NCBI GenBank assembly: GCA_004556925.1
Contig: SFFI01000006.1
Coordinates: 62,001 to 126,000 of the forward strand
DNA: 64,000 nt
Direction of reading: 5' to 3'
Source of the DNA: Clostridiales bacterium
Lineage (GTDB): Bacteria > Bacillota > Clostridia > Saccharofermentanales > DTU023
The notes beneath the pieces are model-generated. The model had not been told where the DNA came from and did no database searches. It saw only the letters and a program-made list of their open reading frames with translations. The position numbers were made by a program, and so were the translations under genes. Shown piece after piece: positions 35,801-43,737 of this stretch. Positions within the stretch are counted from its first letter, which is position 1; every line of letters begins with the position of its first letter.

Positions 35801-36793
35801 ATTTTTGAACATGACATACCAGTCTTCAAGCTGGCCGGTCTGGAGGTTCTTGGCCTTGACCTTAATCGAGCAGGCGTTGATTTCGTCTGAGACTTCCACC
35901 GCACCTAAGAGGTCCCTCCGGCGCAGGTCCCGGCTCATGAGGGTAGCCATCTCCATGAGGGTGAGAGGCTTTTGCTCCCGGCCATTATCCTGGCGCAGCT
36001 GCTTATAGAGGTCTAAAGCCTGGTCAATTTCCTTGGCAAAGCGCTGGCTTTGATTGTCGATATCTAAGAGCTCTGTATTAAAGGTGGTATGGCGGCAGTG
36101 GTCCGACCAGTAGGTGTCTAAGACCTTGATTTCCAGGGCGTTTGGCTCGCGTCCTAAAGATTGAAAATGGGTCTGTATGAGTTCCAGGTCCTCGAGAGAC
36201 ATGGCCAGACTGAGGTCGGCCAAAAAGCTTTGCAAGCCCGCTCGGTCTAAGGCCAAAAAGCCAGTGTAAACTTGGACGCTTGGGTCAGCGGTAGCTTTTT
36301 CCTCGCCAAAGGCAGGCTGGCCCGCCTGGTAGCGGTCTAGGACTTGGTCCAGCTTAAGCTCCCGGCATTCTACGGGATTGATCAGGTGCTGGCGCAAGCT
36401 AGCCTGGCCCTCTGCAGACAGGGTGTTGGTCACATAAAAGACAGCAGTTTTCAGCTGGACCGGCGTTTCTGGGAAAAAGAGGCGGAGGCACTGCTCTGCG
36501 GCATCTCCTCTTTGATCGTATTGACCAGGCTGGTAGGTCACGCCTAGGACCGACTTGCCCTGACAAAATTCGCGCACTTGGTCAGCTTGCCAGACCTCAT
36601 CCACCAGTTGGTCTGCCAGGACCCGCTGGGTCAAAACGTCCATCTCCGCCGGACTGCCCCCGCTTACAGCGTAGGCATTAAACAAGGCCAACTCTGTGAC
36701 CTCCAGGTCGGGCAGCTCTTGCAGGGCTTGAAGCTGGGCTTCTTCACCTGCCCGGTAGGCGGCTTTTCTACGAATAAAAATCAAGTCTTGCAT
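32813..36793 (-). CDS. purL: Phosphoribosylformylglycinamidine synthase, synthetase-glutaminase fusion
   Basis: A 1326-residue single-chain FGAM synthase of purine biosynthesis, which makes formylglycinamidine ribonucleotide from FGAR, ATP and glutamine. The N-terminal and AIRS-like synthetase domains contain YWSDHCRHTTF and FKNETHNHPTEIEPFGGAATC. The C-terminal class I glutaminase has VFPGGNCEYDTEEAF, nucleophile Cys in GICNGFQ and His in HGEGRF. Between them lies an unusual ~60-residue linker with (Ser-Glu)n and DLTHSAKPDAQDL-type repeats. I chose ATG 36793, with GAGG 7 bases upstream, over a TTG at 36817. A fused enzyme rather than separate PurS/PurQ/PurL argues against Bacilli. Confidence 0.97.
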   Translation of the reverse strand: MQDLIFIRRKAAYRAGEEAQLQALQELPDLEVTELALFNAYAVSGGSPAEMDVLTQRVLADQLVDEVWQADQVREFCQGKSVLGVTYQPGQYDQRGDAAEQCLRLFFPETPVQLKTAVFYVTNTLSAEGQASLRQHLINPVECRELKLDQVLDRYQAGQPAFGEEKATADPSVQVYTGFLALDRAGLQSFLADLSLAMSLEDLELIQTHFQSLGREPNALEIKVLDTYWSDHCRHTTFNTELLDIDNQSQRFAKEIDQALDLYKQLRQDNGREQKPLTLMEMATLMSRDLRRRDLLGAVEVSDEINACSIKVKAKNLQTGQLEDWYVMFKNETHNHPTEIEPFGGAATCLGGCIRDPLSGRSWVYQALRISGAGDINTPLEDTLPGKLPQREISRRAAKGYSSYGNQIGLATTAVREFYHPGYVAKRMELGAVVAAVPAENLYRGKPREGDRIILLGGRTGRDGIGGATGSSKAHDEDSLATSGAEVQKGNPVNERKIQRLFRKPEIAPLIRACNDFGAGGVCVAVGELADSLRIYLDRVPLKYAGLNPLEIAVSESQERMAVLLDPQDVAKFMAAAEEENLEATEIAEVTADGRLHMFYKGEEVLGLSRDFLDTNGARRQQKVEIRDLDQALEYGDQARSLDQLDKADLLAWLSQANHGTQQGLVEQFDSSIGRSTALFPYGGLYQKSEETVSAQSLPLTGGSTTISLMSYGYQPALADDSPYLMGAYSLVEALAKLVAAGADYRQAFLTIQDYFERLDQDPVKWGKVLQTVLGSLEAQEAFQLAQIGGKDSMSGSFEDLHVPPTLVTFAVATLDQADLISATLPYPTGPDHSLYLYYLPHRPLASGRPNYDQLKTQFAEFGRLAQAGVIKAASPVRSGGLVETLAKMSLGNQVGIRLEAAEVANLDFLANPQGGLVLAASRPLTADPKAVAGSEILLLGKTDADLEGIAWREGLFTNFRELDAALGEAYGEIFPAVSSQDLASRADLAAQGLDLTHSAKPDAQDLGLPHSAGPADPHLDLTQQAQTEAEHQTESESESESESVPGSPSQAAKPKEIRVLLPVFPGGNCEYDTEEAFAAAGATCQTLLIRNLRPDLAAADQKAFLEALKQSQILAFTGGFSFGDEPDGSAKFIVNFLKVPEVTQAVKDFVARGGLVIGICNGFQALIKSGFLPYGDPAQQTADSPTLFFNQQGRHVSRIARTRLATDPAKSPWLSGFKPGQIHQIPVSHGEGRFMVSAEEADRLFAAGQVAFQYVDDQGDLAETAPWNPNGSAYAIEGLISPDGRILGKMGHSERYRPGLLQNIPGMTCQDLFANAVRYLQKQEG
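33665..33695. repeat. Hexanucleotide microsatellite in purL
   Basis: About four and a half copies of TCGGAT in a row encode alternating Ser and Glu in the linker between the PurL synthetase and glutaminase domains. The unit length keeps the frame, so copy-number change would only lengthen or shorten the linker. Confidence 0.85.
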
Positions 36794-36879
36794 CGGGACC
36801 TCACTCTCAAGTCTCAAGTCAGCAGGGGAAATCTGCCGCTCTTTTCCGTATCTTTATCTTCCTTGTGATCGCGTGATCG

Positions 36880-36942
36880 CTATCTTTAGCCTTGTCGCTA
36901 CTTTTCTTTGTGTTTTCTATCTTTAGCCTTGTCGCTACTTTT
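36880..36942. repeat. 26-bp direct repeat upstream of purL
   Basis: CTATCTTTAGCCTTGTCGCT plus six more bases occur at 36880-36905 and again at 36917-36942. The following ~100 bp continues as looser variants of TTATCGCTTATAGC. Confidence 0.8.
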
Positions 36943-37146
36943 GCTCTCTTCGCGACATTCGCGATTCTTGCGCTCCTTGCTCTATGCGTTCATTGCTTAT
37001 CGCTTATAGCTTATCGCTCACTTCCTAGCGCATTTGGCTCTTTTATAGAACAAAAAGATAGTTTTATAAGCCTACCCATTATAGAGCATTGCCTAGACCA
37101 TTTCAGAGGTCATTTTAGAAGATGCAAGATTGTTTGAGAATTCGCT

Positions 37147-37680
37147 ATTGGCGGTATTTCCACAAAAATGCTTATTTGCCACCAACAAACTCGCTAGGCA
37201 AGAATTTTCTATTGGTGGCATTTCCGTAAAAATGCCGTTTGCCACCAATGGTTGAGCCAAGCAAAGAAATAATATTGGTGGAAGAATCACCTTTTGGCCA
37301 TTAGCCGCCAATGCTCTTTGCCGCGGAAGAAAGGTGATTGGTGGCAAACTTAGAGAAATGCTCTTTAGCCACCAATAGTCGTACTTGCTCAGAATTTTCT
37401 GTTGGTGGGATTCCCGCAAAAATGCCTGTTTGCCACCAAAGGTTAAGTTAGTCAAAGAAATAATATTGGTGGCAGAATCACCATTTTGGCCATTAGCCGC
37501 CAATACTCTTTGCCGCGGAAGCAAGGTGATTGGTGGCAAACTTAGAGAAATACTCTTTAGCCACCAATAGTCGTACTTGCTAAAAATTTTCTATTGGTGG
37601 CATTTCCGCAATAATGCCGTTTGCCACCAATGGTTGAGCCAAGCAAAGAAGTAATGTTGGCGGCATTTCCGCTATTCTAT
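37147..37680. repeat. Periodic inverted-repeat array A' (63-64-bp period)
   Basis: Nine units begin at 37147, 37211, 37274, 37337, 37401, 37465, 37529, 37593 and 37656. Each opens with ATTGGTGGC or a close variant and, ~30 bp later, has GCCACCAAT in inverted orientation. Sets of three units also form a 192-bp higher-order tandem repeat: the segment from 37334 recurs nearly identically from 37526. The stem motif matches the array at 9.7-10.1 kb, but loops and spacers differ. The array lies between the MalK-like gene and purL, both on the minus strand, upstream of purL. Confidence 0.93.
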
Positions 37681-37731
37681 TTCCTGGCTCCAAGTTCCGG
37701 GCTCCAAGCCTGCAGAAGCCTAGAGAAGAGT

Positions 37732-38997
37732 CTACTTAGCCAGGGCATCACCGCTTTGGGCATCAAAGTAATGGATATGGGCGGTAAAGCAGGAGATTTG
37801 GACCAGATCGCCGGGTTTGAGGTCGGTGCGGTGGGGGGTGAGTACGGACAGTTTCTGAGCCCCGCTTTCTACAAAGATGAGGTCGTCGTCCCCCAGCATT
37901 TCTTGAAATTGAATTTTCCCTATCATGAGGGGGTGGATACCAACAACTTGGGTGCTCTCTTCGGAAACTAATGCAGAGCCCACAGTTTGCGGATAGTTTG
38001 CGCTATCTATAGCCTCCGTGCTCTCCTCGGAGGCAAGTGGAGTGCCCATAGTTAGAGAATGGTTTGAGCTACCTACAGCCTGGGTGCTCTCTTCGGAGGC
38101 GAGGGGCGGGCCCACAGCCTGGGGATCGTTGCCATTGCCCACAACTAGAGGATCACAGCCGCTGCCCATAGCCTGGTCAATTTTCTCTAATAGGAGGTGT
38201 TCGGGACGAATGCCCAAGATTTGACTGCTCTCCAGTGGCAGCGTACCGGTGCTGGCCGCATCCGGGCGGAGGAAGTTCATTTCATGGTTACCAATAAAGG
38301 AGGCAACAAAGAGGTTGGCGGGTTTTTCGTAGAGTTCTTGGGGTGGGCCGCTTTGGCGGATGACGCCTTGGTCCATGACGACAACGCGGGTGCCTAGGGT
38401 CATGGCTTCGATTTGGTCATGGGTGACGTAGATGAAGGTGGTTTTGAGCCGCTGGTAGAGGCGGGAGATTTCTTCCCGCATTTCTACCCGGAGCTTGGCG
38501 TCGAGGTTGGATAAGGGCTCATCCATGAGGAAGGCCTTGGGTTGACGGACGATGGCCCGACCCATGGCTACGCGCTGGCGTTGGCCGCCGGATAATTCTC
38601 CGGGTTTGCGCTGGAGGTAGTCGGCCAGGCCGAGGATTTCGGCGGCTTCTTCTACCTTGTCTTTGATGATGTCCTTCTTGACGCGGCGCATTTTCAGGCT
38701 GAAGGCCATGTTGTCAAAGACGGTGAGGTGGGGGTAGAGAGCATAGTTTTGGAAAACCATGGCTAAGTCGCGGTCTTTGGCCTCAACATCATTCATCACC
38801 CTTCCATCCATTTTCAGGCTACCAGAGCTAATCTTTTCCAGGCCGGCAATCATGCGCAGGAGGGTCGTTTTGCCACAGCCTGAGGGGCCGACCAGGACGA
38901 GAAATTCTTGGTCCTGAATGTCTAGGGAAAGGTCATGAATGGCGGTGAAGCCGTTGGGATATTGTTTTTTGACGTGGTCGAGACTAATGGTTGTCAT
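37732..38997 (-). CDS. MalK/MsmK-type sugar ABC transporter ATPase (copy 1)
   Basis: A 421-residue ATPase of the carbohydrate-uptake (CUT1) group. Walker A GPSGCGKTT, Q-loop VFQNYALYPHL, signature LSGGQRQR, Walker B AFLMDEPLSNLD and the switch His in YVTHDQIEAM are intact. The C-terminal OB/TOBE regulatory domain is interrupted by a ~75-residue insertion of repeats such as PLASEESTQAVGS, encoded by 66-bp units at about 37952, 38018 and 38084. It is last in a five-gene minus-strand operon and separated from the binding-protein gene by a strong hairpin. A second ATPase heads the same operon, which is unusual. Confidence 0.93.
   Translation of the reverse strand: MTTISLDHVKKQYPNGFTAIHDLSLDIQDQEFLVLVGPSGCGKTTLLRMIAGLEKISSGSLKMDGRVMNDVEAKDRDLAMVFQNYALYPHLTVFDNMAFSLKMRRVKKDIIKDKVEEAAEILGLADYLQRKPGELSGGQRQRVAMGRAIVRQPKAFLMDEPLSNLDAKLRVEMREEISRLYQRLKTTFIYVTHDQIEAMTLGTRVVVMDQGVIRQSGPPQELYEKPANLFVASFIGNHEMNFLRPDAASTGTLPLESSQILGIRPEHLLLEKIDQAMGSGCDPLVVGNGNDPQAVGPPLASEESTQAVGSSNHSLTMGTPLASEESTEAIDSANYPQTVGSALVSEESTQVVGIHPLMIGKIQFQEMLGDDDLIFVESGAQKLSVLTPHRTDLKPGDLVQISCFTAHIHYFDAQSGDALAK
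37952..38150. repeat. 66-bp in-frame repeats in the MalK-like gene
   Basis: The motif GTGCTCTC-TTCGGAGGC recurs at 37952, 38018 and 38084, encoding 22-residue units containing SEEST and VGS. The repeats lie inside the regulatory domain of the ATPase. Confidence 0.85.
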
Positions 38998-39036
38998 GGG
39001 TCTTCCTTCATATCAACATATCGTTTTACAAAATGT

Positions 39037-39061
39037 CCCCCCGTGGGCCAGCCCACGGGGG
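39037..39061 (-). terminator. Hairpin after the solute-binding protein gene
   Basis: CCCCCGTGGGC pairs with GCCCACGGGGG, 12 bp after the binding-protein stop and 40 bp before the downstream ATPase start. On the minus strand it is followed by ACATTTTGT. In uptake operons such a hairpin commonly stabilises the binding-protein mRNA and reduces read-through, which fits its place here. Confidence 0.75.
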
Positions 39062-39072
39062 TAAGCTCACAA

Positions 39073-40398
39073 TTATTCGTTAATCATGTTGTATTCGTCG
39101 ATGGCCTTGTTGATTTTTTCAGCCATGGTCTTTACGACTTCTTCAGGATCCAGGTCCTTGTTCAGCATGTTCTCAATTTCACCTTCGATGATCTGACGGG
39201 CTTCGGGGAAGACGGAGATCAGGGCGCCTTGAGATTCGGGGCTGGAGTCATGTAGCTGGTCGATGGCAGTCATGAATTGGGGGAATTGCTCAATATTTTC
39301 TTTGAAGGTGTCTTCGTCATGGGCTTTAACGGTGATGGGGAAGTAGCCGGTTTGGGCGTTCCAGTAGGCCTGGGATGCGGGGCTGATCATAAAGGTAATA
39401 AAGTCCCAAACGGCTTCTTCTTTGGCTTCGTCTTCGTTATTGAGAGCCCAGAGAGAGGCACCGCCGATAGATACGCCGCCGTCGGTTTCATCGGTCACGC
39501 TGGGGAGGTAAGCTGTGCCCACCTGGAAACGGTTATCAACGTTTTCGAGGATCTCTTTGAGGGAGGCAGTGGAACCGATGGTGAAGGCAGATTTGCCAGC
39601 AACAAAGTCAGCCAGACCGGCGTCTACACGGCCTACAACAGGGGCGTAGCCTTGATCATGCAGGTCTTTCCAAGCCTTGAGGATATTGAGGGCGCCTTCG
39701 TTCTCATCAAAAACAACCTTGGTCGCCTTGTCTTCACGGCCGTTGCCGTTGTCAACATAGGGCAGGCCTTGTTTGCAGAGGAATTGCTCGAAGAACCAGC
39801 CGTAGATGGAGAGGGAGATGGGTTCACCTGCGCCACCCTTGTCCATGAGGTCTTCAGCCATTTCAGCGATTTCGGCAAAGGACTTGGGTGCTTCTTTAAT
39901 CCCGGCCTTGTCCAGCATGTCTTGGTTGTAGTAGAGGATAGGGGTGGAGGAGTTGAAAGGCATAGAGTAGAGCTTGTCGTCGACGGTGTAATAGGCGGCG
40001 ATGTTGGGCTCGATTTGCGTGACATCGTAGTCGTAGCGGTCAATGAGGTCCTGCATGGGGATAACCCAGCCGGAGTCGATCATGAAGCGGGTTCCGATGT
40101 CATAAACCTGGACCAGGTCAGCAGCCATATTGCCGATAGAGGCGGATTTCAGTTTGTTGATTGCGTCATCATAGGAGCCTTGGAATTCTGTGGTGACGTG
40201 GATGTTCTTGTCATTTTCTTCGTTGTATTTATTGACGAGATAATCAATCGCTTCGCCGTTGACGCCGCCCATGGAGTGCCAGAAGACGATTTCGGTTTTT
40301 TCTTCTTCTGCTGCTACAGGGGCCATGCCGTTGCAGAGGGAGAGGGCCAGCACAAGCACGAGGGCTGCGCTGAGGAGGGAGAGAAATTTGTTTTTCAT
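39073..40398 (-). CDS. Extracellular solute-binding protein, UgpB-like
   Basis: A 441-residue family 1 binding protein. The mature start (EIVFWHSMGGVNGEAIDYL) and the downstream YDDAINKLKSA are UgpB-like, so glycerol-3-phosphate or a glycerophosphodiester is a plausible ligand, with a sugar as the alternative. The signal peptide ends APVAAEEE. The only nearby Cys (LSLCN) is a poor lipobox, so the protein may be released or held another way, unusual for a Gram-positive binding protein. AAGGAAGA lies before the ATG. It is the fourth gene of the operon. Confidence 0.92.
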   Translation of the reverse strand: MKNKFLSLLSAALVLVLALSLCNGMAPVAAEEEKTEIVFWHSMGGVNGEAIDYLVNKYNEENDKNIHVTTEFQGSYDDAINKLKSASIGNMAADLVQVYDIGTRFMIDSGWVIPMQDLIDRYDYDVTQIEPNIAAYYTVDDKLYSMPFNSSTPILYYNQDMLDKAGIKEAPKSFAEIAEMAEDLMDKGGAGEPISLSIYGWFFEQFLCKQGLPYVDNGNGREDKATKVVFDENEGALNILKAWKDLHDQGYAPVVGRVDAGLADFVAGKSAFTIGSTASLKEILENVDNRFQVGTAYLPSVTDETDGGVSIGGASLWALNNEDEAKEEAVWDFITFMISPASQAYWNAQTGYFPITVKAHDEDTFKENIEQFPQFMTAIDQLHDSSPESQGALISVFPEARQIIEGEIENMLNKDLDPEEVVKTMAEKINKAIDEYNMINE

Positions 40399-40495
40399 AA
40401 GATCTTCCTTTCAGTTCTGGTTTTTCTCTGTTGTTCTTTTTGAGAGTTTTGTTTTATGTCAAGCGCTGTGAGCGCGTAACACCTTATGTAGGTCA

Positions 40496-40627
40496 CTTTC
40501 AACTGCTTTTAGCTCCTTGCAACTGCTTGCAACTACTTTCAATTACTTGCAGCTGTTTCACCGCTTCTAGCCGCTTTCAACTACTGGTAGCCATTTGCAA
40601 CCGCACGCAAACACTCGCAGCCGCTTG
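40496..40627. repeat. Degenerate 10-bp tandem repeat
   Basis: Around thirteen variants of CTTGCAACTG follow one another with a 10-bp step and one 8-bp unit near 40556. They fill the gap between the permease gene ending at 40635 and the binding-protein gene starting at 40398. A 10-bp step is close to one helical turn. Confidence 0.88.
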
Positions 40628-40634
40628 GGGCTGG

Positions 40635-41492
40635 CTAACCCTTAACCGCCCCGGAGAACATGCCCTTGATCAGCTGCTTCTGCCCCAGGATGAAAATGGA
40701 GAGGGAGGGAAGGATGATCAGGACAACCCCGGCAATCATCATGGTGAGGGATTTAGAGTCCACACTGTCCAGCATGCTGATGCCGATTTGCACGGTCCGC
40801 ATATTTTCCGAGCTGGTCACCAGGAGGGGCCACATAAACATGTTCCAGGCATTGATAAAGGTGTAGACCGCCATAGCCCCAATCGCTGGCTTGGTGAGGG
40901 GAAGGAGAATGGTGATAATGAAGCGGAGGTTGCTGCAGCCGTCCATACGGGCGGCTTCGTATAAAGACCGGGGGAAGCTCTGGTAAAACTGGCGGAAGAG
41001 GAAGATCCCCATGGCAGAGGTGAGGTAGGGCACAATCAGGACCTTGTAACTTTCCAGCCATTGCCAGGCGCTTACGGTCAAGTAATTGGAAATGATCGTG
41101 GCCTCGCCCGGAATCATCATGGTGGCCATAATCAGCATAAAGAGGACATCTTTACCCTGGAAATCCAGGAAGGAAAAGGCAAAGGCCGCCAGGGAGCAGG
41201 AGATAATCTGTCCGCCTGTAATAGCCAGGGAAACCATAAAAGAGTTCAGAATAAAGCGGCCCAGGGGCATCTTGGAAAGGGCAGCGTTGAAGTTTTCCAG
41301 GGTAGGATTGTGCGGCAGGAGGTTGAGGTCCATGTTAAACAGCTCACTGGAGGGCATGAAGGCAATGGACACCGCATACAACAAGGGGAAGAGCATGATA
41401 AAGCCACAGATCAGATTCACGATAATGAGGGGCAGTTTATACGAGGCGGGCTGCTTGAGGACTTGGGGAGATTTTTCTTTAGACAGGGACAT
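40635..41492 (-). CDS. CUT1 ABC permease, UgpE-like
   Basis: A 285-residue inner-membrane permease with six helices. The EAA loop that docks with the ATPase is seen as LYEAARMDGCSNLRFIITILLPL (~190-212). It is the UgpE/MalG-type partner of the permease at 41517-42377. It is separated from that gene by 24 bp and from the binding-protein gene by the 10-bp repeat tract. Confidence 0.94.
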   Translation of the reverse strand: MSLSKEKSPQVLKQPASYKLPLIIVNLICGFIMLFPLLYAVSIAFMPSSELFNMDLNLLPHNPTLENFNAALSKMPLGRFILNSFMVSLAITGGQIISCSLAAFAFSFLDFQGKDVLFMLIMATMMIPGEATIISNYLTVSAWQWLESYKVLIVPYLTSAMGIFLFRQFYQSFPRSLYEAARMDGCSNLRFIITILLPLTKPAIGAMAVYTFINAWNMFMWPLLVTSSENMRTVQIGISMLDSVDSKSLTMMIAGVVLIILPSLSIFILGQKQLIKGMFSGAVKG

Positions 41493-41516
41493 GGGAAACT
41501 CCTAAGGCACAGGGCA

Positions 41517-42377
41517 TTAGCGCTGGATGCTGGTCTTCTTTTCCGACCGGAACATCAGCAGGGTCAGCAGGAAAATAATGAAGAAGAGGATGACAGATTC
41601 CGTGGCGGCGGTGCCAAAACGGAAGTTGAAGAAGGCGTTGCGGTAGATGGAGAAGACGATAAGGTTGGTGCTTTCTCCAGGCCCCCCGGAGGTCAGGATT
41701 TTGACCTGGCCAAAGGATTGGAAGGCCAGAATAATGTTGACTACTAGGGTGTAGAAAAGAATGGGGCGCAAGCTGGGCAGGGTGATGCGAAAGAGCTTCT
41801 GCCACTCGTTGGCACCGTCCACAGAGGCCCTCTCATAGAGGCTTTCATCTATGGCAGTGAGGCCGGCAGAAAAGTAGAGAAAATTAATGCCCGAGTTGAG
41901 CCAGGCGGTGAGTAAGGCCACGCTGACCAGGGCATATTTGGGGTCTTGGATCCAGGCGATATTCACCCCCAAGAGCTTGTTGACGATGCCTACGGTGGGG
42001 TCCAGCATGAGGCGGAAAATCATGGCTGCCGAGGCAGAGGCTATGGACATGGGCAGGGCATAGGCGGTGGAGAAAAAGCGGATGCCGGGGAAGGCCTTTT
42101 GACACAGGAGGGCATTGATCAAGCCCATCAACATGCTGACGGCCACCACAATCAGGACAAAAATCAGGGTGACCTTGAGACTGTTGTGGAAGGATGGCGA
42201 TTGTAAAACCTCGCGGTAATTATCTAATCCCACATAGAGCTTGGCCTGACCTAAATTATTGGTTTTATAAAGGCTGAGATAGATCGTCTTAAAAAAGGGA
42301 TAAAAAAGGAAGACGACGAAAATAGCTAGACTGGGTACGACAAAGAAGTAAGGAGAGATTTTTTTCCAAGCTTTCAT
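41517..42377 (-). CDS. CUT1 ABC permease, UgpA-like
   Basis: A 286-residue permease with six helices and the EAA-type loop YERASVDGANEWQKLFRITLP. I chose the ATG at 42377 (MKAWKKISPYFF), 16 bp after the stop of the ATPase gene; an upstream ATG at 42467 would add 30 residues that read through the end of that gene and do not resemble a permease start. With the UgpE-like partner it forms the membrane channel. Confidence 0.93.
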   Translation of the reverse strand: MKAWKKISPYFFVVPSLAIFVVFLFYPFFKTIYLSLYKTNNLGQAKLYVGLDNYREVLQSPSFHNSLKVTLIFVLIVVAVSMLMGLINALLCQKAFPGIRFFSTAYALPMSIASASAAMIFRLMLDPTVGIVNKLLGVNIAWIQDPKYALVSVALLTAWLNSGINFLYFSAGLTAIDESLYERASVDGANEWQKLFRITLPSLRPILFYTLVVNIILAFQSFGQVKILTSGGPGESTNLIVFSIYRNAFFNFRFGTAATESVILFFIIFLLTLLMFRSEKKTSIQR

Positions 42378-42393
42378 AGCGGTCGCTTGCTTT

Positions 42394-43536
42394 CTATTGG
42401 TCTTGCCTGCCTTGGTCAGCCTGGGCAGGGCCTGAGGGAAAGAGGTTTTCCTGGCTGTGTGGATCAAAGGCCAAGGCTTTGACCAGGTCTAAGCAGAGGC
42501 CAATCTCTTGGCCTCTGACCAGGTCGTAGTTGACGGGTGTGAGGACAGTAAGCCGAGATTTGGCGTTTTCGGTATAGAGGATCATCTTGCCGCCCAGGAG
42601 TTCACGACCGACAATTTTCACCCGCATATCCGCGTCACTATCGGCAGGTACAGTAGAGATGGCTCCTGGCCGTACGCCCAAAATGAAAGAGCTACGGTCA
42701 AAGCCGCGCCTCGCCAGGCGCTCACCCTGCTGGTCAGAAAGGTGGAGTAGGGCATTGCCGGAAATGAGCTGGTAGCCACTGGGCCGCTTGACCATCTCAA
42801 CCTCTAAAAAATTAATGGCGGGGCTGCCGATAAAGGAGGCGGTAAACATATTGGCAGGATTTTGGTAAAGCCAGGCGGGACTAGCGACCTGCTGGACCTT
42901 GCCCTGATTCATGACCACAATTTTGTTTCCCAGGGTCATAGCCTCCACCTGGTCGTGGGTCACATAGACCACGGTCGTTTGGAGACTTTTATGCAGGCGG
43001 GCGATGACCATACGCATCTGGTCGCGCAGCTTGGCATCTAAGTTAGAGAGAGGCTCATCCATGAGGAAAAGCTGGGGCTTGCGGACAATGGCACTGCCAA
43101 TGGCCACTCTTTGCTTTTGCCCGCCCGAAAGCTGGGAGGGATACCGCGTCAAGAGGTCTGAAAGTTCCAGGAGGTCGGCGGCCTGGCGGACCTTGCGGTC
43201 TAAGTCGGCCTTTTTTTCCTTGCGGATGCGCAGAGAAAAGGCCATGTTTTCATAAACCGTGAGGTGGGGGTAGAGTGCATAGTTCTGAAAGACCATGGCA
43301 AAGCCGCGCTGCTGGGGGCTAAGATGGTTATAAAGTTGATCTTGAAAATAAAACGCGCCGTCTGTAATCTCTTCCAGACCCGCCAACATGCGGAGGGTTG
43401 TTGATTTACCGCAGCCCGAGGGTCCGACCAAGACCACAAAATCGCCCTGGTCGATCTGCAGATTGAGCTGGTTAACGGCTTTGTCTGTATGCTTATCGTA
43501 GATCTTGACCAGGTTCTTTAACTCGATAAAGGGCAT
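42394..43536 (-). CDS. MalK/MsmK-type sugar ABC transporter ATPase (copy 2)
   Basis: A 380-residue ATPase with Walker A GPSGCGKST, Q-loop VFQNYALYPHL, signature LSGGQKQR, Walker B LFLMDEPLSNLD and switch His in YVTHDQVEAM. A complete C-terminal TOBE-type regulatory domain is present (~240-365) without the insertion seen in copy 1. It heads the operon. Its ribosome-binding site (GGAG) is one member of the tandem TGGAG repeats just upstream. Two diverged MalK homologues in one operon may power different permeases or be redundant. Confidence 0.94.
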   Translation of the reverse strand: MPFIELKNLVKIYDKHTDKAVNQLNLQIDQGDFVVLVGPSGCGKSTTLRMLAGLEEITDGAFYFQDQLYNHLSPQQRGFAMVFQNYALYPHLTVYENMAFSLRIRKEKKADLDRKVRQAADLLELSDLLTRYPSQLSGGQKQRVAIGSAIVRKPQLFLMDEPLSNLDAKLRDQMRMVIARLHKSLQTTVVYVTHDQVEAMTLGNKIVVMNQGKVQQVASPAWLYQNPANMFTASFIGSPAINFLEVEMVKRPSGYQLISGNALLHLSDQQGERLARRGFDRSSFILGVRPGAISTVPADSDADMRVKIVGRELLGGKMILYTENAKSRLTVLTPVNYDLVRGQEIGLCLDLVKALAFDPHSQENLFPSGPAQADQGRQDQ

Positions 43537-43543
43537 GACTTAT

Positions 43544-43608
43544 CTCCAATAGTGGGTCAAAACTCCAGTAGTGCGTTGAAACTCCAGTAGTGAGCCGAAA
43601 GTCCAACA
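43544..43608. repeat. 19-bp tandem repeats in the leader of the sugar ABC operon
   Basis: Starts at 43544, 43563, 43582 and (degenerate) 43601 give a 19-bp step. On the transcribed minus strand each unit contains CTACTGGAGT or similar, so each carries a GGAG. The innermost GGAG is the ribosome-binding site of the ATPase gene that starts at 43536. Confidence 0.88.
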
Positions 43609-43662
43609 CGACAACTGTAGCAAGCAGAGATTAGGGCCGAGTTTTACCTAGGTAAAAAGGAG

Positions 43663-43698
43663 ATAAGGCCCCTGCCAGGGAGCTGGCAGGGGCCTTAT
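43663..43698 (-). terminator. Intrinsic terminator of the pyrB-pyrI operon
   Basis: A perfect 16-bp stem, ATAAGGCCCCTGCCAG pairing with CTGGCAGGGGCCTTAT around GGAG, lies 39 bp after the pyrI stop. On the minus strand it is followed by CTCCTTTTT. Confidence 0.93.
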
Positions 43699-43737
43699 GT
43701 TAAGTCTTAGTAATTTGAAGGGATTTCTAAAGTGCCT

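Noticed and set aside
37147..37680. CRISPR array
   Set aside because: The period resembles CRISPR, but each unit is an inverted pair split around variable sequence, no constant 25-40-bp direct repeat exists and no cas genes are in the window.
39277..40443. 388-residue plus-strand ORF antisense to the binding-protein gene
   Set aside because: Val/Gly/Phe-rich antisense shadow of a well-conserved solute-binding protein; no ribosome-binding site of its own.
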